Made by a program: the position numbers and the translations under genes. The notes under the pieces are model-generated. The model had not been told where the DNA came from and did no database searches. It saw only the letters and a program-made list of their open reading frames with translations. Positions 42,548 to 54,321 of a DNA stretch of 64,000 nucleotides are shown piece after piece. Where the stretch lies: contig NW_019775968.1 of the NCBI RefSeq assembly GCF_001039355.2, positions 925,705 to 989,704 on the forward strand, given 5' to 3'. Every line of letters begins with the position of its first letter. The first letter of the stretch is position 1. The stretch comes from Lingula anatina (Eukaryota > Brachiopoda > Lingulata > Lingulida > Lingulidae).

Positions 42548-45500
42548 ATGCTTGCACTTTTAAAGAGAAAGCCTGAGGAATCATTTCATCTGGAGACCAT
42601 TCCAATTCCAGATCCAAAGGAAGATGAGGTTTTGATCAAGGTGGATGCCACCGGTATTTGCGGTTCTGATATCAATTTATACAGGTGGAACGACATCGCT
42701 AGGGTGATCGCAGCCCTGCCCTTCACCCCTGGCCACGAGACAACGGGTACTGTGGTTAGATGCGGCCCAGAGGCTACGATTAAAGAGGGCCAGAGGGTGT
42801 GCGTGGAAAATCATTATTTCTGTGGAAAATGTTACCAGTGCAAACACCAGAATTATTCGATTTGTCAGAAAATGAACCAATATGGCCACGGGAAGGGGAC
42901 TCCACACGGGGGCTGCTCTGAGTACAGCATTGTGCCTTCTAAATACTGTTATCAGTTAAAGACAGATATCAGTGAGTATATATATATGTTCTAATGGCGA
43001 ATATAATTTATGTATGAATTATCCAAACTGAGTGATCCATCCCCATTGCTTTCATGTGCTTTCCATTGCATCGAAATGAATAGTTAGTGGCATATCTAAC
43101 CCGAACAAAGCCGAACAAAGCTGCTCCAAAAATACTGACCGAAAATCCATGCCAAAATTGAGAGAGAACTATCTATGGAAATCCGTTTTTGAATTGACAA
43201 CGAATTAAATCAATGTACTACATGTAATATATCCTTTGGATTTTGGTCCTCTTAACACAACGAAGGATGTTTATTTTTGGTCTGTAAATAAAGATTTTTC
43301 AAAAAGGTCTTCACAAATTTTATATGATATATTCTTTAGGATAGTACTTTAGCTGCAAAAGAAATGACTACAATTTCAACTGAATCCGGGTCTCCTAAAA
43401 TTTTGTTTGTAAAGTTCTAGGTCATGTTTCTATATAATAGGCTACTATATATACCAAGCACATGTATATATAAACTAGAGTACGTTCAAAGAACACAAAC
43501 TTCTGCTTCCTCTTATGTAAACCTAATAGGTTTGCGGCTATTAACATACAATATTTTTCATAAATTGGATTTTTGTCACCATTTTATAAATTGTTTTGGT
43601 GTTGCAACTGTTAGACATAATTACAATATATCTGCAGTGTATAGCTACAAATACTTGGATATTCTAGGTCCGGTCGAGGCAGCTTGTCTTGAACCAATGG
43701 GCGTAGCACATAATGCAATGGAGAGACTGGAGGTTGAAGATGAAGACGTTTTGGTCATTGGTTGCGGACCCATCGGTAATCTAGCCATAGCTTTGGCCAA
43801 AACGATGGGTGCTAAAAGGTGTGGTTAATACAGTGACTTATGTCGTCGTATAGTACATTTGTTGTTTTGCAGGTCATATGTTGTCAGACAATTAAACTAT
43901 TTTTTGCTTGTCTTTAATGTGGCGTGCTAGTGAACTCGCAACAATTTTCAAATATAATTTTAACTAAAACAATCACCTACAAACCAAAGAAATATCGTAT
44001 GTATAATTCCCAACACCAGTAAGAAATGAACTCCGCAGAGAAGAAACAAAAGTTAACCTGAATTGTCGAACGAAAGAGAGTTCGGGATACATGTATATGG
44101 TACTCATAGGACAATTCTGTATACATTTTATTACAGTACATTGCTGGTCTATGTTTTTGATTAGCATAAATGCTTATACTTTAATGACTTTTCAACAATT
44201 TTGATTTTGCAGGGTTTTTGGTGCAGACATAAAGCCACAACGTCTTCAATTGGCGAAACAGATGGGTGCAGACGACATAGTTAACTCTTCAGAGCAGGAT
44301 TTGCATGACGTCATTATGAAGAAAACTGAAGGCAATGGGATCGGAAGAATATGTGAATGTAGCGGTGCCCCCGAAGTTGTAAACGCGATGTGGACTTTTC
44401 TTAGGAAAGCTGGGAAGGTCGTTCTTGTGGCAATACCGAAGGAACAAATTCTAATTAAGGAGCCACTCACCAATATCAGTAAGAGCTATTTTTGTTTATA
44501 TTACGCATAGAAATTTTAACACTTGGTATTTTGGCATTTTTATTTGAAAACTCATAATTATATTTACTTTAGGCACCCTCCCTGACGTCACGAATAAAAT
44601 TATAAAAGATAAGTAGGCCTAAGTTAGGCGTGCAGACAAAATCGTCAGTCACACAAAATATGAGACTATCCAGGCAAGCCCACATTTCGGAGTTGTATGC
44701 GTGTTTTACATGACATCTAGAACGTGTTTGATGGGTCCTCGATGTACCAAAAAAGGTCATTATTTTCGAGCCTTTGAAGGCTTTATTTGATTACATGGTA
44801 AGATAAGTGTTGAGTAAATTCATGTCTTATTTTGCACTGCTGTCATTTTTAAATATATTTTCAATCAAAGTAGCATACATACAAAAAATTAGAATTCACA
44901 CCTTAAGCAAGTACAGGGTGACCCCCCCCCCCAAAAAAAAAAAAAAAAAAAAAAAAAGAATCCATACAAATTTTACTAAATCCTACAAAAGTCCATCAAA
45001 TTTTAAGTTCACCAATCATTTGAGGGTTGTTCTGGAGCACTTTATACCCTTTATACTTTATACCCCCACTTTATACCCCTACATAAAAAATCTGGGGGGT
45101 TCAAGTCCGGTGAATGCCGTGCTCACTCAATATCACACTTCCTGCTGATCAGTCTCTCCTAAAATCGCCATGTGGCAGTGCTGAGGAAGTTTTGGACATC
45201 ACTGGAACGATTCAGAGGGATAGTTCAAGATGGGCTGTGGTTCCAGCAAGACAGGGCCAACCCCGCACATCAATGACTCCCTAGCCTAAATAAAAGAGCG
45301 ATCTGAGGAGTGACTGATCAGCAGAAAATGTGACGTTGAGTGACCACTGCATTCACCGGACTTGAACCTGTCTAGATTTTTATCTGTGGGGGTATCTCAA
45401 AGATAATATGTACCAAAACAACTCTCAAATGATTGGTGAACTGTGAGGAGAATCACAGCAAAATTCAGGAAAATCTCCAGGGAGGAATGTGTTTGAAATT

Positions 45501-45989
45501 TTTTCACGACATTTGCAAGTGTACATCCAATGCCTCGGAGGCCATTTGGAGCATATTTTTAAAAAAGAACATAACTTTTATGCAAAGCGACCAAGATAAC
45601 TGAAACTTTGGGGAAAGATCATAAACATACAGAAGTTTAAGTTCAGCAAATTTCGAAATTCGATGGACCTTTGTTGGGTTTAATAAATTTTTTTTTATTT
45701 ATTTTTTTTTTTTGGGGGGGGGGGGCACCCTGTACGTAGTTATTGTAAATACAGTAATAGAGAAAACATTTTTTTTCAAGTTTTGAAGGCAATCGAAATC
45801 AAGACAATTCATGGTCGATCGTTCAATTTCTATCATACTTGGCATGAGTGCGAGCGCTTGGTGGCAGAGGGGAAGGTCAAGCTACGTGACGTCATCACTC
45901 ACGAGTTTCCTATGTCCAAATTTGAAGACGCATTTGACTATCTGAAAAGAGAAGAAGCATGCAAGATTGTGATCTACCCTGGAAAGTAG
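42548..45989 (+). CDS. MDR zinc dehydrogenase, L-threonine 3-dehydrogenase-like, paralogue B
   Basis: Four exons with the same phases as paralogue A: 42548-42971, 43668-43818, 44213-44478, 45781-45989; 1050 nt, 349 aa. The first ATG of the frame is at 42548; upstream only a GTG is open. Catalytic and structural zinc residues (ICGSD, TPGHE, CGKCYQCKHQNYSIC), the GCGPIG loop with GADIK, and the HGRSFNFYHTWHECERL ending are all kept. Differences from A include the last loop (FDYLKREEACK instead of FQTLFSGKACK), so both copies are probably functional but may differ in substrate. It follows A by 1.7 kb in the same direction, a tandem duplication. A fold-back transposon sits in intron 3. Confidence 0.85.
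44914..45732 (+). mobile_element. Degenerate Tc1/mariner-type fold-back transposon in gene B intron 3
   Basis: 819 bp flanked by TA (44912-44913, 45733-45734). Ends CAGGGTGACCCCCCCCCC / GGGGGGGGGGGCACCCTG with A/T homopolymers inside. The plus strand of the right half reads as a broken mariner-type transposase: VQDGLWFQQDRANPAH, SKDNMYQNNSQMIGEL, RRHLQVYIQCLGGHLEH-like, with stops and shifts. About 45003-45167 is the inverted copy of about 45290-45440 (GTTCACCAATCATTTGAG / CTCAAATGATTGGTGAAC), so the element folds back on itself around a 120-base centre. It cannot encode transposase. Confidence 0.8.
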
Positions 45990-46180
45990 AGCTTTTCAAG
46001 TTGTGTTTCGAGGCCCGTTTTCCTTTTTTGAGAGACAAAATCTGTAGTTTTATGCTTCAGCTAGATGTTTATGGATAATTTCAAGAAAAACCTTGTGATA
46101 TGATCTTGGGTAATTTTTGGCATATGAAACTACTGTGTTTTACTTGAATGTACGAATGTGTAGGTTTATTGCTTAAAAAT

Positions 46181-46248
46181 TATATTATATTATATTATAT
46201 TATATTATATTATATTATATTATATTATATTATATTATATTATATTAT
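46181..46248 (+). repeat. (TATAT)n pentanucleotide microsatellite
   Basis: About 13 regular TATAT units, 190 bp after the paralogue B stop codon, possibly inside its 3' UTR. Confidence 0.9.
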
Positions 46249-46709
46249 CGATGTACTGCACTTCCGTACATTATTTTACTGTGAGCGCTGCTTGATGGTT
46301 TGTGTTTTGTTGTTTGATATAACGTTAACTTTTGAGTGGACATTTGTAATCTGTAAAATTTTCTGTTACGGTTTAAGTAAATCAAATTTGCATTTATTCC
46401 GCTAGGATTTCGCTTGTTGATGCCACTGTAATAACGAAGAAAACAACTTTACTTTGTTAGCAGCAACAACCTTACAAATGTTTCTATCAAGTTTCCCCCT
46501 AAGATGCCCGCTTGCAATATAACAAAGGTTGGAATATAAGGTAGAAAAACAAAACAAAAGAAAAACATAATCAGATACTATTTTACAAAAGTAAACGAGA
46601 CCAAAGCTATTTTAAAACTAGATAGGGGTGAAGAAGAGGTTTCACAAATAGTGGAGAAGGAGAAATTTCATAATATGTTAAAATATGATATACTACATTT
46701 TGTCTCCCT

Positions 46710-46715
46710 TAACAG

Positions 46716-46775
<60 letters not shown>

Positions 46776-46790
46776 CTGTTATATATATAC
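46710..46790. repeat. (TA)n cruciform-prone palindrome bounded by AACAGTTA / TAACTGTT
   Basis: A TA run of roughly 28 units bordered by the inverted octamers AACAGTTA and TAACTGTT. Self-complementary over about 70 bases. Confidence 0.85.
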
Positions 46791-47405
46791 GATTGCAGAA
46801 AGCCGATAGTATTTTTGCAAAAAAGAAAAAGTTAAAGGACCTACAGTTTCATTGAGCAAATATATTTAAATGCACATTGAGCAATTACATTTTGAGAGCG
46901 GTAAGTTGTATTATTATCATCTCCAGGTTGTTAATGTTTCTCTGTAAAACAGTAAGGTCTGCACGAAACCCACCAGCAAGTTTAGCATTCTACTGGTTGG
47001 TCTTTATACTTTTATACTTTTTATACAAAATCATGCTCACTTTGTCTTTCTTTAAATATAGCGGCAGTACAATAATGTGAGCATTTAGTATTAGTCCGGT
47101 TGCTTAGGGCAAAAAAATGGCCAAATCGTGACACAGCGGATAAAAGCACCAAATTTTGCATGTGGGTACCTTTTGACATACTAAATCAAATTAGAGCTGT
47201 AGCCCACGGAAAAAAATTACCGTTTGGCCAAAAAATCCAAAATGGCNGGTATTGAATATGTGTTGGTGCTTGCTACAATCTAGACATTAAAATCTCCGTT
47301 GTGCTTTCCAATTTATAGTTCAAATTGGATTACTCGAAATAGTGCGCAGAATTACACACAAAGTAAAAGTACATATCGTTATTTAAATGCCGTAAATGAG
47401 GAAAT

Positions 47406-48611
47406 TTACGTTGTCCTTGGGCCAGGCGAATTAGGCGGGTTTTGTGTTGCCCATTCTACATCCTCGTTAGCTTCTGGGACAATGTTGTCTAGAGCCGTTT
47501 TGGCAGATTTGGCAGATTTTGAAGAAGCGGTTGTTCGTCTTTCCATCCTAGATGATCGGATTCTAAAATATTCATCTAAATCGCTGTGAGCACCAATATC
47601 AGAATACAAAGTCCCGGACCGTCTGTCACGTGACCTTGGTCTATTCATTTCCTCCATCAGTTGTAATATGGACGTGTCTGAGTGAGCTTTAGTTTGCTTT
47701 GCTAGTACCGTAGACACCTGCATATCTTGCTGTCCGGGAGAATATAATTGGTTAAAATTCACATAACTATCCACGTGTTCAAATTGGTACTTAAAGTTGC
47801 CAAAGGCAGTTGGTCGTTTGTTCTTGTTAATGTTTTTGTATGGGTTTAGGTAATTTCTCCTCTGCATGAACTGGGTGTTATGTCGTAATTTAACATTATG
47901 CCCTTGCATCGATGAAGAGGAATCCCTTGGTTGCCGAATATTCAAACAAGCTTGTAGTTTATCTATATCTGTAGGTTTCTCTGCTTTGATAGAACGCTTC
48001 ATTCGTTTGGGGAAACGTCTGTATGAGCTGTACTCTGTACTCGTTTCGAAGTCGCTCGTGCTTGGTCCAAGATAAACCCCAGCGATTTCTAACTCCCTTC
48101 CGTGGTTTATCCTAGAAACATGTGGCTCTGAAAGACCTTGAGGAGTGGGTATAGATGTCAGCGAAGGAAGATTTAATACTTTAAACGGCTGATTCCCTGT
48201 TGTGTACTTTCCTTTTTGGTTACCACTTAGATTACCATCTTCTTGTGCTGCTGGTCTCGGTAAATGCATTGAGGACGTAGTCTTTGAACGTGTTAAATAA
48301 TCATGCCCAGGATGTGAAACGGTAGTCCCCGTTATTACGAAATCTTGTACTCCCATATTGTCTTTTGGATTTTTTCTTGTCACTGAAATCTTCTTGCCGT
48401 AAAACCCAGTGCGATTGTTCAGTGGATTAAGCAACACATCCGTGGGGCCGGTGCCAACGGGTTCAAGAGCTACGTCTTCCATGTCAAAGAATATGTTTGG
48501 ATCAAAAGCCCCTTGTGTAAAAGGACGTTCATTGCCTTGTCGCGGTCTTAAGTCTCCTTTACGCGGAACAGGATTACCGTGCACTTTTAGTCGTTCTATT
48601 GCCGTGGCCAT
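47406..48611 (-). CDS. Intronless protein of unknown function, probably disordered (U1)
   Basis: Uninterrupted minus-strand frame of 401 codons from ATG 48611 (context AAGATGGCC, good Kozak). The open frame runs 41 codons further upstream without ATG. I do not recognise a domain. Composition is rich in Ser, Arg, Lys, Asn and Pro with few hydrophobic clusters, suggesting disorder; it has a patch YRRFPKRMKRSIK near the middle and a Ser/Lys-rich stretch RTTASSKSAKSAKTAL near the end. The C-terminal DNIVPEANEDVEWATQN resembles the C-terminal part of the other intronless gene at 54322. No signal peptide or TM. Length and clean Kozak support a real gene; a retrocopy is possible but no poly-A scar is seen. 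Confidence 0.7.
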   Translation of the reverse strand: MATAIERLKVHGNPVPRKGDLRPRQGNERPFTQGAFDPNIFFDMEDVALEPVGTGPTDVLLNPLNNRTGFYGKKISVTRKNPKDNMGVQDFVITGTTVSHPGHDYLTRSKTTSSMHLPRPAAQEDGNLSGNQKGKYTTGNQPFKVLNLPSLTSIPTPQGLSEPHVSRINHGRELEIAGVYLGPSTSDFETSTEYSSYRRFPKRMKRSIKAEKPTDIDKLQACLNIRQPRDSSSSMQGHNVKLRHNTQFMQRRNYLNPYKNINKNKRPTAFGNFKYQFEHVDSYVNFNQLYSPGQQDMQVSTVLAKQTKAHSDTSILQLMEEMNRPRSRDRRSGTLYSDIGAHSDLDEYFRIRSSRMERRTTASSKSAKSAKTALDNIVPEANEDVEWATQNPPNSPGPRTT

Positions 48612-51600
48612 CTTGTAAAGGTGAGCTAAAACTATGATTGAGCGGTGCAATACTTGCACTGTTATCAGTACTTTGCAATAGCGATGAGTTTCTCTGTTTA
48701 ATTCATGACATTTTCGATCGATTTTGTCCGTCAAATGTTCAACACTGGAACATCACGATCTACATACAAATTCATCCTGTCCATTCTTTAAAGATTCGAT
48801 ATCAATAACTTGCGGACGGCAATGATGGATAAAAAGTGATGGAACAATTTTAACTTGTCGATTTGTTGTTTGCAAATCGTAGATTCTGCTGAATATGAAA
48901 CAAAGATGGATGTAATTATTTGCTTCCTTTGTTGATTTCCCAGCATTCCCGTTGTCCACAGCGCATTGCGTGTGACAGTGATATTTTAGATGCCGGATGC
49001 TAAAATCTTGTATGGTTCCTTCTTGGAAGAAAATTTAGATAGTCTGAACAGAAGATGGAGAATGTCTCTTCGCTGTGTGAATGAATTATATGCAGACGAG
49101 AGACGAGACGGCAAGCATACACCTATGTAAAACAGAAATAAAACTTCTATAAATACCATAACTAAATGCAGAAAAATAGATATCAACAATTATTCCAATT
49201 AATTAGCATTAAAATACACCAGTTGTTATTGTTTCATACGGCACCTCAATTCGAAATCTGTGCGTAGGCCATGTTTCAAAACATGATACCAATTCCACAG
49301 TCAGTAATACCGCTTGTCGACACAAAAAGCCTAGGTAAACAAGGTGTCTTAACATAAGCCAGTCTGATCGCAAGTGAAAAGTTCATCACTCAGTTCAGTT
49401 ATAATCTGTTATTCGTTTCCACCAAAGCAATACCGTGAGATTAGTTCATGTTGAGACTTACTCATTACAGTTTTTACGTAGGTTTTAAAACAATGTCACT
49501 CTGGGACCAAAATTATAATAATAATGGCCAGAGCGTCCAATTCAAGACCATGCAGTGCTTGGAGTAATACGTACAGGTGTATTTCTCCATACATGGAGAA
49601 GTGAAGATATAAACTACACCTATTCATGTGTATTCCTAGAGCATCTGTTATCTCTGATAATTTTTTCTGTAATTAAGTATTTTGCACCAAAACCTCTTGA
49701 GACATTTCTCCTAAAAATTTGACAATTTACCTTGTACTGCGGTACATAAGTTCTCTGTCATAAATAAAATCAATCCCCACGATATTGTTTCAAAATCCGT
49801 AGGAAATGACCACATTAATTCCATACAATTGTTTGCATTTGTGACGAAGCTATAGGCTTGTCTTCGTCATGTTACGCGAGGTAGCAAATACAACTCAGAT
49901 ATTATCTTTCTTATTATTTATTGAACTACTGTCCAGTTATTACCCGCGCCGCTTCCTTCATTTCTATTCCTACCTCATGCAATCTGTAGCGGCCTTCTCC
50001 CTGTTTACACTAAGCGCAGTTGTATAAATACCATAAGAGCATGTCAATCAACTTACGTTACTCTACTAAACACTCCCCGCTCTTATTCGCTGCATGCTGT
50101 CAATTACTAACGTTACACATGAACAAGGACAAAGTAATGAACTGCATGATTGAAAACAATTGTTTGATTGATTTTAGTTGTTTCCGATGTTTGCATTAGC
50201 AACCCCATTTTGTGGACTACGTAACACGCCCGCGCTGCTTGTTATAAGGAGGGTTGTTTTGATCGTATATTTTCTGTTTAATCAACGTTAATGAATGGTA
50301 GTACACGTCAATAACTCAGTCACAAGGTCAACCCTATTGATATTGAAAACTTGTTTATGATATATTTTGCGAATACAATTCTTCTGAAGAAAATAGGGAA
50401 TCATAAATAACCATTTGTGATATATTATGTACCAATCGCGTCTTTTTGCCAAAAACATTGAAATAAAAGAAAAACAATGTCAATCAAGTTCAGTTCATAG
50501 TGTGCAAATTTTTGTGCAAATTGTTCTCGTTTTCTAAGTTGCAATTATGTTGATTCTTACAAATGCTTGTATCAGTTTGAGCAACTTTTGAAAGTCACCT
50601 TTTCACTGTATGTGTATGGAATACATGTATGAATACAGATCATTAAAACCCAATACGACACGAGAGTGCAGAAGGAGTCGGGGATGGGGGGGGGGGGATT
50701 GAGCGATGAAATCTACCCACACAGCTGTCACTTTAAACATATCATATAAGTTTTTAGCTATTTTTTTTCTTTTTTTATCAGTAAGACTTCTCAATTAACA
50801 AGACAGCTAGCTCTTTGACTAACGTTTGCCTCTTTGCCTAACGTTGTTAGTTCGTGTTCTATCGTTGTACGCTTCTGAACATGAAATTTCTTACTAGTGT
50901 CATTCTATTATATATGATAATATGATATACATGTGCATTGCTAGAACTTTGATATTGACAGCTACTTTTTCCTGAATAATTTTGGAAAGATAGATAACAC
51001 TAGCTAGATAAACTAATATATTATAGGTTTTGCTAAGATGGACCACCACGATCAAACCTGAGACGGATATCACAGCGTCAACAAATGTTTATAGATGTAA
51101 CTTACCCTCTTAAAAATAGCATCAAGTGCAACATTTCATAAAGAACATCAAATATTTTCTCTTACGAAAAAAAATATCAGATTCAAAGTGATGAAATCTT
51201 AACCACATACACTTACCTTAAATAAGAAAACAGTTCAAAACTTCCTAAATATGCAATTGCAATCTAACGCTATCCCACTCTGTGGTCTAATTTGCGAAAT
51301 GACTAAGTTTGTCTTTCCGTAATTGAACATATTTTGTCAAGAATAAAAAGTTGTCATGCATGATTTCTAACGACCACCTGAGACGCCAGTCGACAACAAT
51401 AATACAGACGTTAATATACTGCAACCCAAACGAATATAGATATCCAGCTATAGTACAGGACATTATCAAATAAAGGTCCAACTCACGGGCATGAAAATAT
51501 TTACCTTTCAGCTATCATAATATGTCAACACAGTTATCTGACGCGCGCTTGAAGACGCAGCAGGCTCCTTCTTCTCGACTCTTTTTCTGACTCCGTTTGC

Positions 51601-52545
51601 TTTAGAGACGTCTGAGTTCGCTTAATCATACCCCCAGAATGGAGGACTACAATAAAGTTAGTACCTTTGTGTACACATATTTTATGCCTGATATTGTGCA
51701 ACCAGTACAACACAGGTGCATTGTGGCAGAAAGATGTGGGTTTGCACGGTGAGACCTTTGATCCACTTTATTTCATCAATTAAAATATTTCTATCCAAGC
51801 CCGTGTGCATTGTTGGTTGTTTAAGTTCTAAACACAAACGCTTACATTTTCCTTACTAAGCACGTCGAAATGGACAACAAATTAGGTTCTTAGTCTGGGC
51901 ACCGCTTCGTTTGATGTGCAAATAATGCTTATTTTGTGTGCGTTCGTTCATTGTTAATTAAGTTGTAGTTTCACGTGCTAACTGAAAGACACAACAAAAA
52001 TGCTACTGATAGTGTTACAACTTTAAGTCGACATCTTACAAGTTTTACCATATTTTATCTAAAATCAGTCTATTTTCATCTCTACAAGGTATTTGAAAGA
52101 AATATTGGTCAGTTAGACAACGAAAATATATATAACAAACAACACTAGGTCGGACATAACGGATTATGGTCACCGCGTCCTTATCAACACAAACTTATTG
52201 TATTTTAAGATCATAACAATTTTGACCACGTCAGTTTTAGAAAAAGTAGATAGTAGTTCAAAATAATACATCAGTCTAAATATGAATGACGTTTTTTTTT
52301 TTTGTATCAAATTTCTATAGAAACATTGAAATGCGTTTAAAATATTCTACGTTGAGGTTTTCATTTGTCGTGGGCTCAACATTTTAAGCAACTGATACAG
52401 TTTATGTAGAATGAATGTAATAAATATGACTGTAATACTCGTAGCGTTCTGTTATAAATTTGAGAAATCCTTCGTAAAATCAAATGGATGACACACAAGG
52501 AAACCTTTTTGGAAAATGAGACTTTATATTTGAAGAACCGAATTA

Positions 52546-52580
<35 letters not shown>

Positions 52581-52582
52581 AT
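52546..52582 (+). repeat. (AAAT)n microsatellite
   Basis: About nine AAAT units. Confidence 0.9.
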
Positions 52583-53219
52583 ATAGTAAAATGGACTCAA
52601 AAAATATTCATTTTCATCTGAGACCCCAAACTGTACATTGGTTTTTGGTCTCCATCTGTCCTATTAGAAGAACCGAATTGCACACAAAAAATAAAGAAAA
52701 TGAATACAGATTGATGGATTCAATAAATCTTCATTTTCAATCAAGGCTCTTAGTCTACATGCAAGTTCATTTTTTTTACAGACGGCATCTGCTTCCACGA
52801 GTGCTTTTGCGCTAAACAAAAGCTCTCTCCATACAAAGGTGTAGGTTCGGAAAGACAGGTACAAAAATGCAATCCATGCTTAAAAGAGCTTAATCACTTA
52901 CTTTCTAGCTAAAAAACAGGAATACAAATTAGAAGATTTAGAATAGTTTCTATCCCTGTTGAATGTGTCAATGATGGGATTTATGCGTACCAGTTAGGTT
53001 CTTTTTTGGGAGAAAATAAGTGCAGCGTGAAGAAAACAGTCTTTTAGTGTAAAAGGTAAATATCCCGAGGAATGTTCACCCTAAATTAATGCTCGGTGGA
53101 AGAATTCACACTGTGAACTTAAGTGTAACCTACATGGAAATTACAAAATTACACGTCGTAGCTTCATATTTCGAGTAAGCTATAAATTAAATACTAACAA
53201 TTGTGATCAAAATATTTGA

Positions 53220-53226
<7 letters not shown>

Positions 53227-53262
<36 letters not shown>

Positions 53263-53277
53263 TGTGCGAACGTACAT

Positions 53278-53313
<36 letters not shown>
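53227..53313 (+). repeat. Two (GT)n tracts separated by 20 bases
   Basis: GT runs at 53227-53261 and 53281-53313 with a CTGTGCGAACGTACATGCAC spacer. The CVCVCV and HTHTHT open frames are artefacts of the repeat. Confidence 0.9.
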
Positions 53314-53314
<1 letters not shown>

Positions 53315-54321
53315 GAAAGTTTTGATAAATATTTTTTTATTAAAATCAATGCATTTTTTTTTCATAAATTGTGTTTTAACCGTGCTCGATGTCGGGTGTT
53401 TCCGTTTTCTTTCTCTCGGCTTTCGCACACGTCACATGCGTAGCAACCAACCACTCGTAACAGAACCGTTGTATTATTGGTATTTACTTAACCAGATTAC
53501 AAGCAAAAGCAAACATTGAATTGCAACCTAATCTTTCCTTTTCTTTACTTCCATAATTGCAGGCACTAAAATGCATGTGTTTTATATTTGCTCAACCACA
53601 ATTATCAATTGCAATACAAAAACATTTTTCAAGAAAATCGCCTTCTTTAGAATATAAAAACCTGATTTTTTAGGTCACTGATTCGCTTGTCTAGATTATT
53701 TTTGTCAAAATAACGACCGGACCCTATCATATTAACAACAATAACAACCAGTTATTCATAGGCAAATGTTCATTCAACACCCCCATGGTAGAATAATGTT
53801 ACATAATAACTCTATTGCTATAGGTATTGAGGAAAGGTTGTAAAGGAACATGACGGTTCAGCCAGAAATGTATACAGTAGTCAGGTGAAACGGTTAAAGG
53901 GCAAAAATGTCACATCACTAACAGATTTGTGTGCAGCGTTTACAAGAATTTCGACATATTTAACAGGTAAAGGAAGGACTTATGTCGCAAGGCGTAGTTA
54001 TTCTTCAGACTTGAAGACCACGTTTTTTATAGTCAAACATATTCAGTGACACCAATATTCATTCGAAGTTGTGATCTCATTTGCTTTATTTCATTCAAAG
54101 TGTTTTCGGTGAACACATAAACAGGCAATAATTCAAGACTAGAGTTGCAGAGAGGAACCATGTAATAGCAGTCGATAAAATGGACAATAATCGAAGTCGA
54201 AGGTGGTGAACCTAATCGAGTATTGCCCTTTCTATCGATGGATCCATTATAGAGAATATTTCGGTGCAGGTGCCCGTTGGAGATAGGCAGGTCCAGGGCT
54301 GTTTCAACCTGAACTAAAAGG

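Larger units (their letters stand above)
45990..47405. other. Spacer after paralogue B: microsatellites and an N
   Basis: Contains a pentanucleotide TATAT-type repeat and an AT palindrome (listed separately) and an N at 47247. No gene supported. Confidence 0.6.
48612..54321. other. 5.7 kb spacer between two divergent intronless genes
   Basis: Shared upstream region of U1 (-) and U2 (+). Contains microsatellites (AAAT at 52546-52582, GT at 53227-53313) and a short ATG with good context at about 51643 followed by a possible GT donor, too short to call. Nothing else recognised. Confidence 0.5.

Noticed and set aside
40731-45902. TGACGTCA (CRE-like) sites in exons 3 and 4 of the paralogues
   Set aside because: They encode conserved residues (RDVI and DVI) and recur because the paralogues are similar.
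38427-45989. Bacterial contamination as the source of the tdh-like genes
   Set aside because: Both genes are split by GT-AG introns, one holding a mariner-type transposon, and lie among animal genes.
53207-53519. Open frames rich in CVCVCV or HTHTHT
   Set aside because: Direct translations of GT/CA microsatellites.
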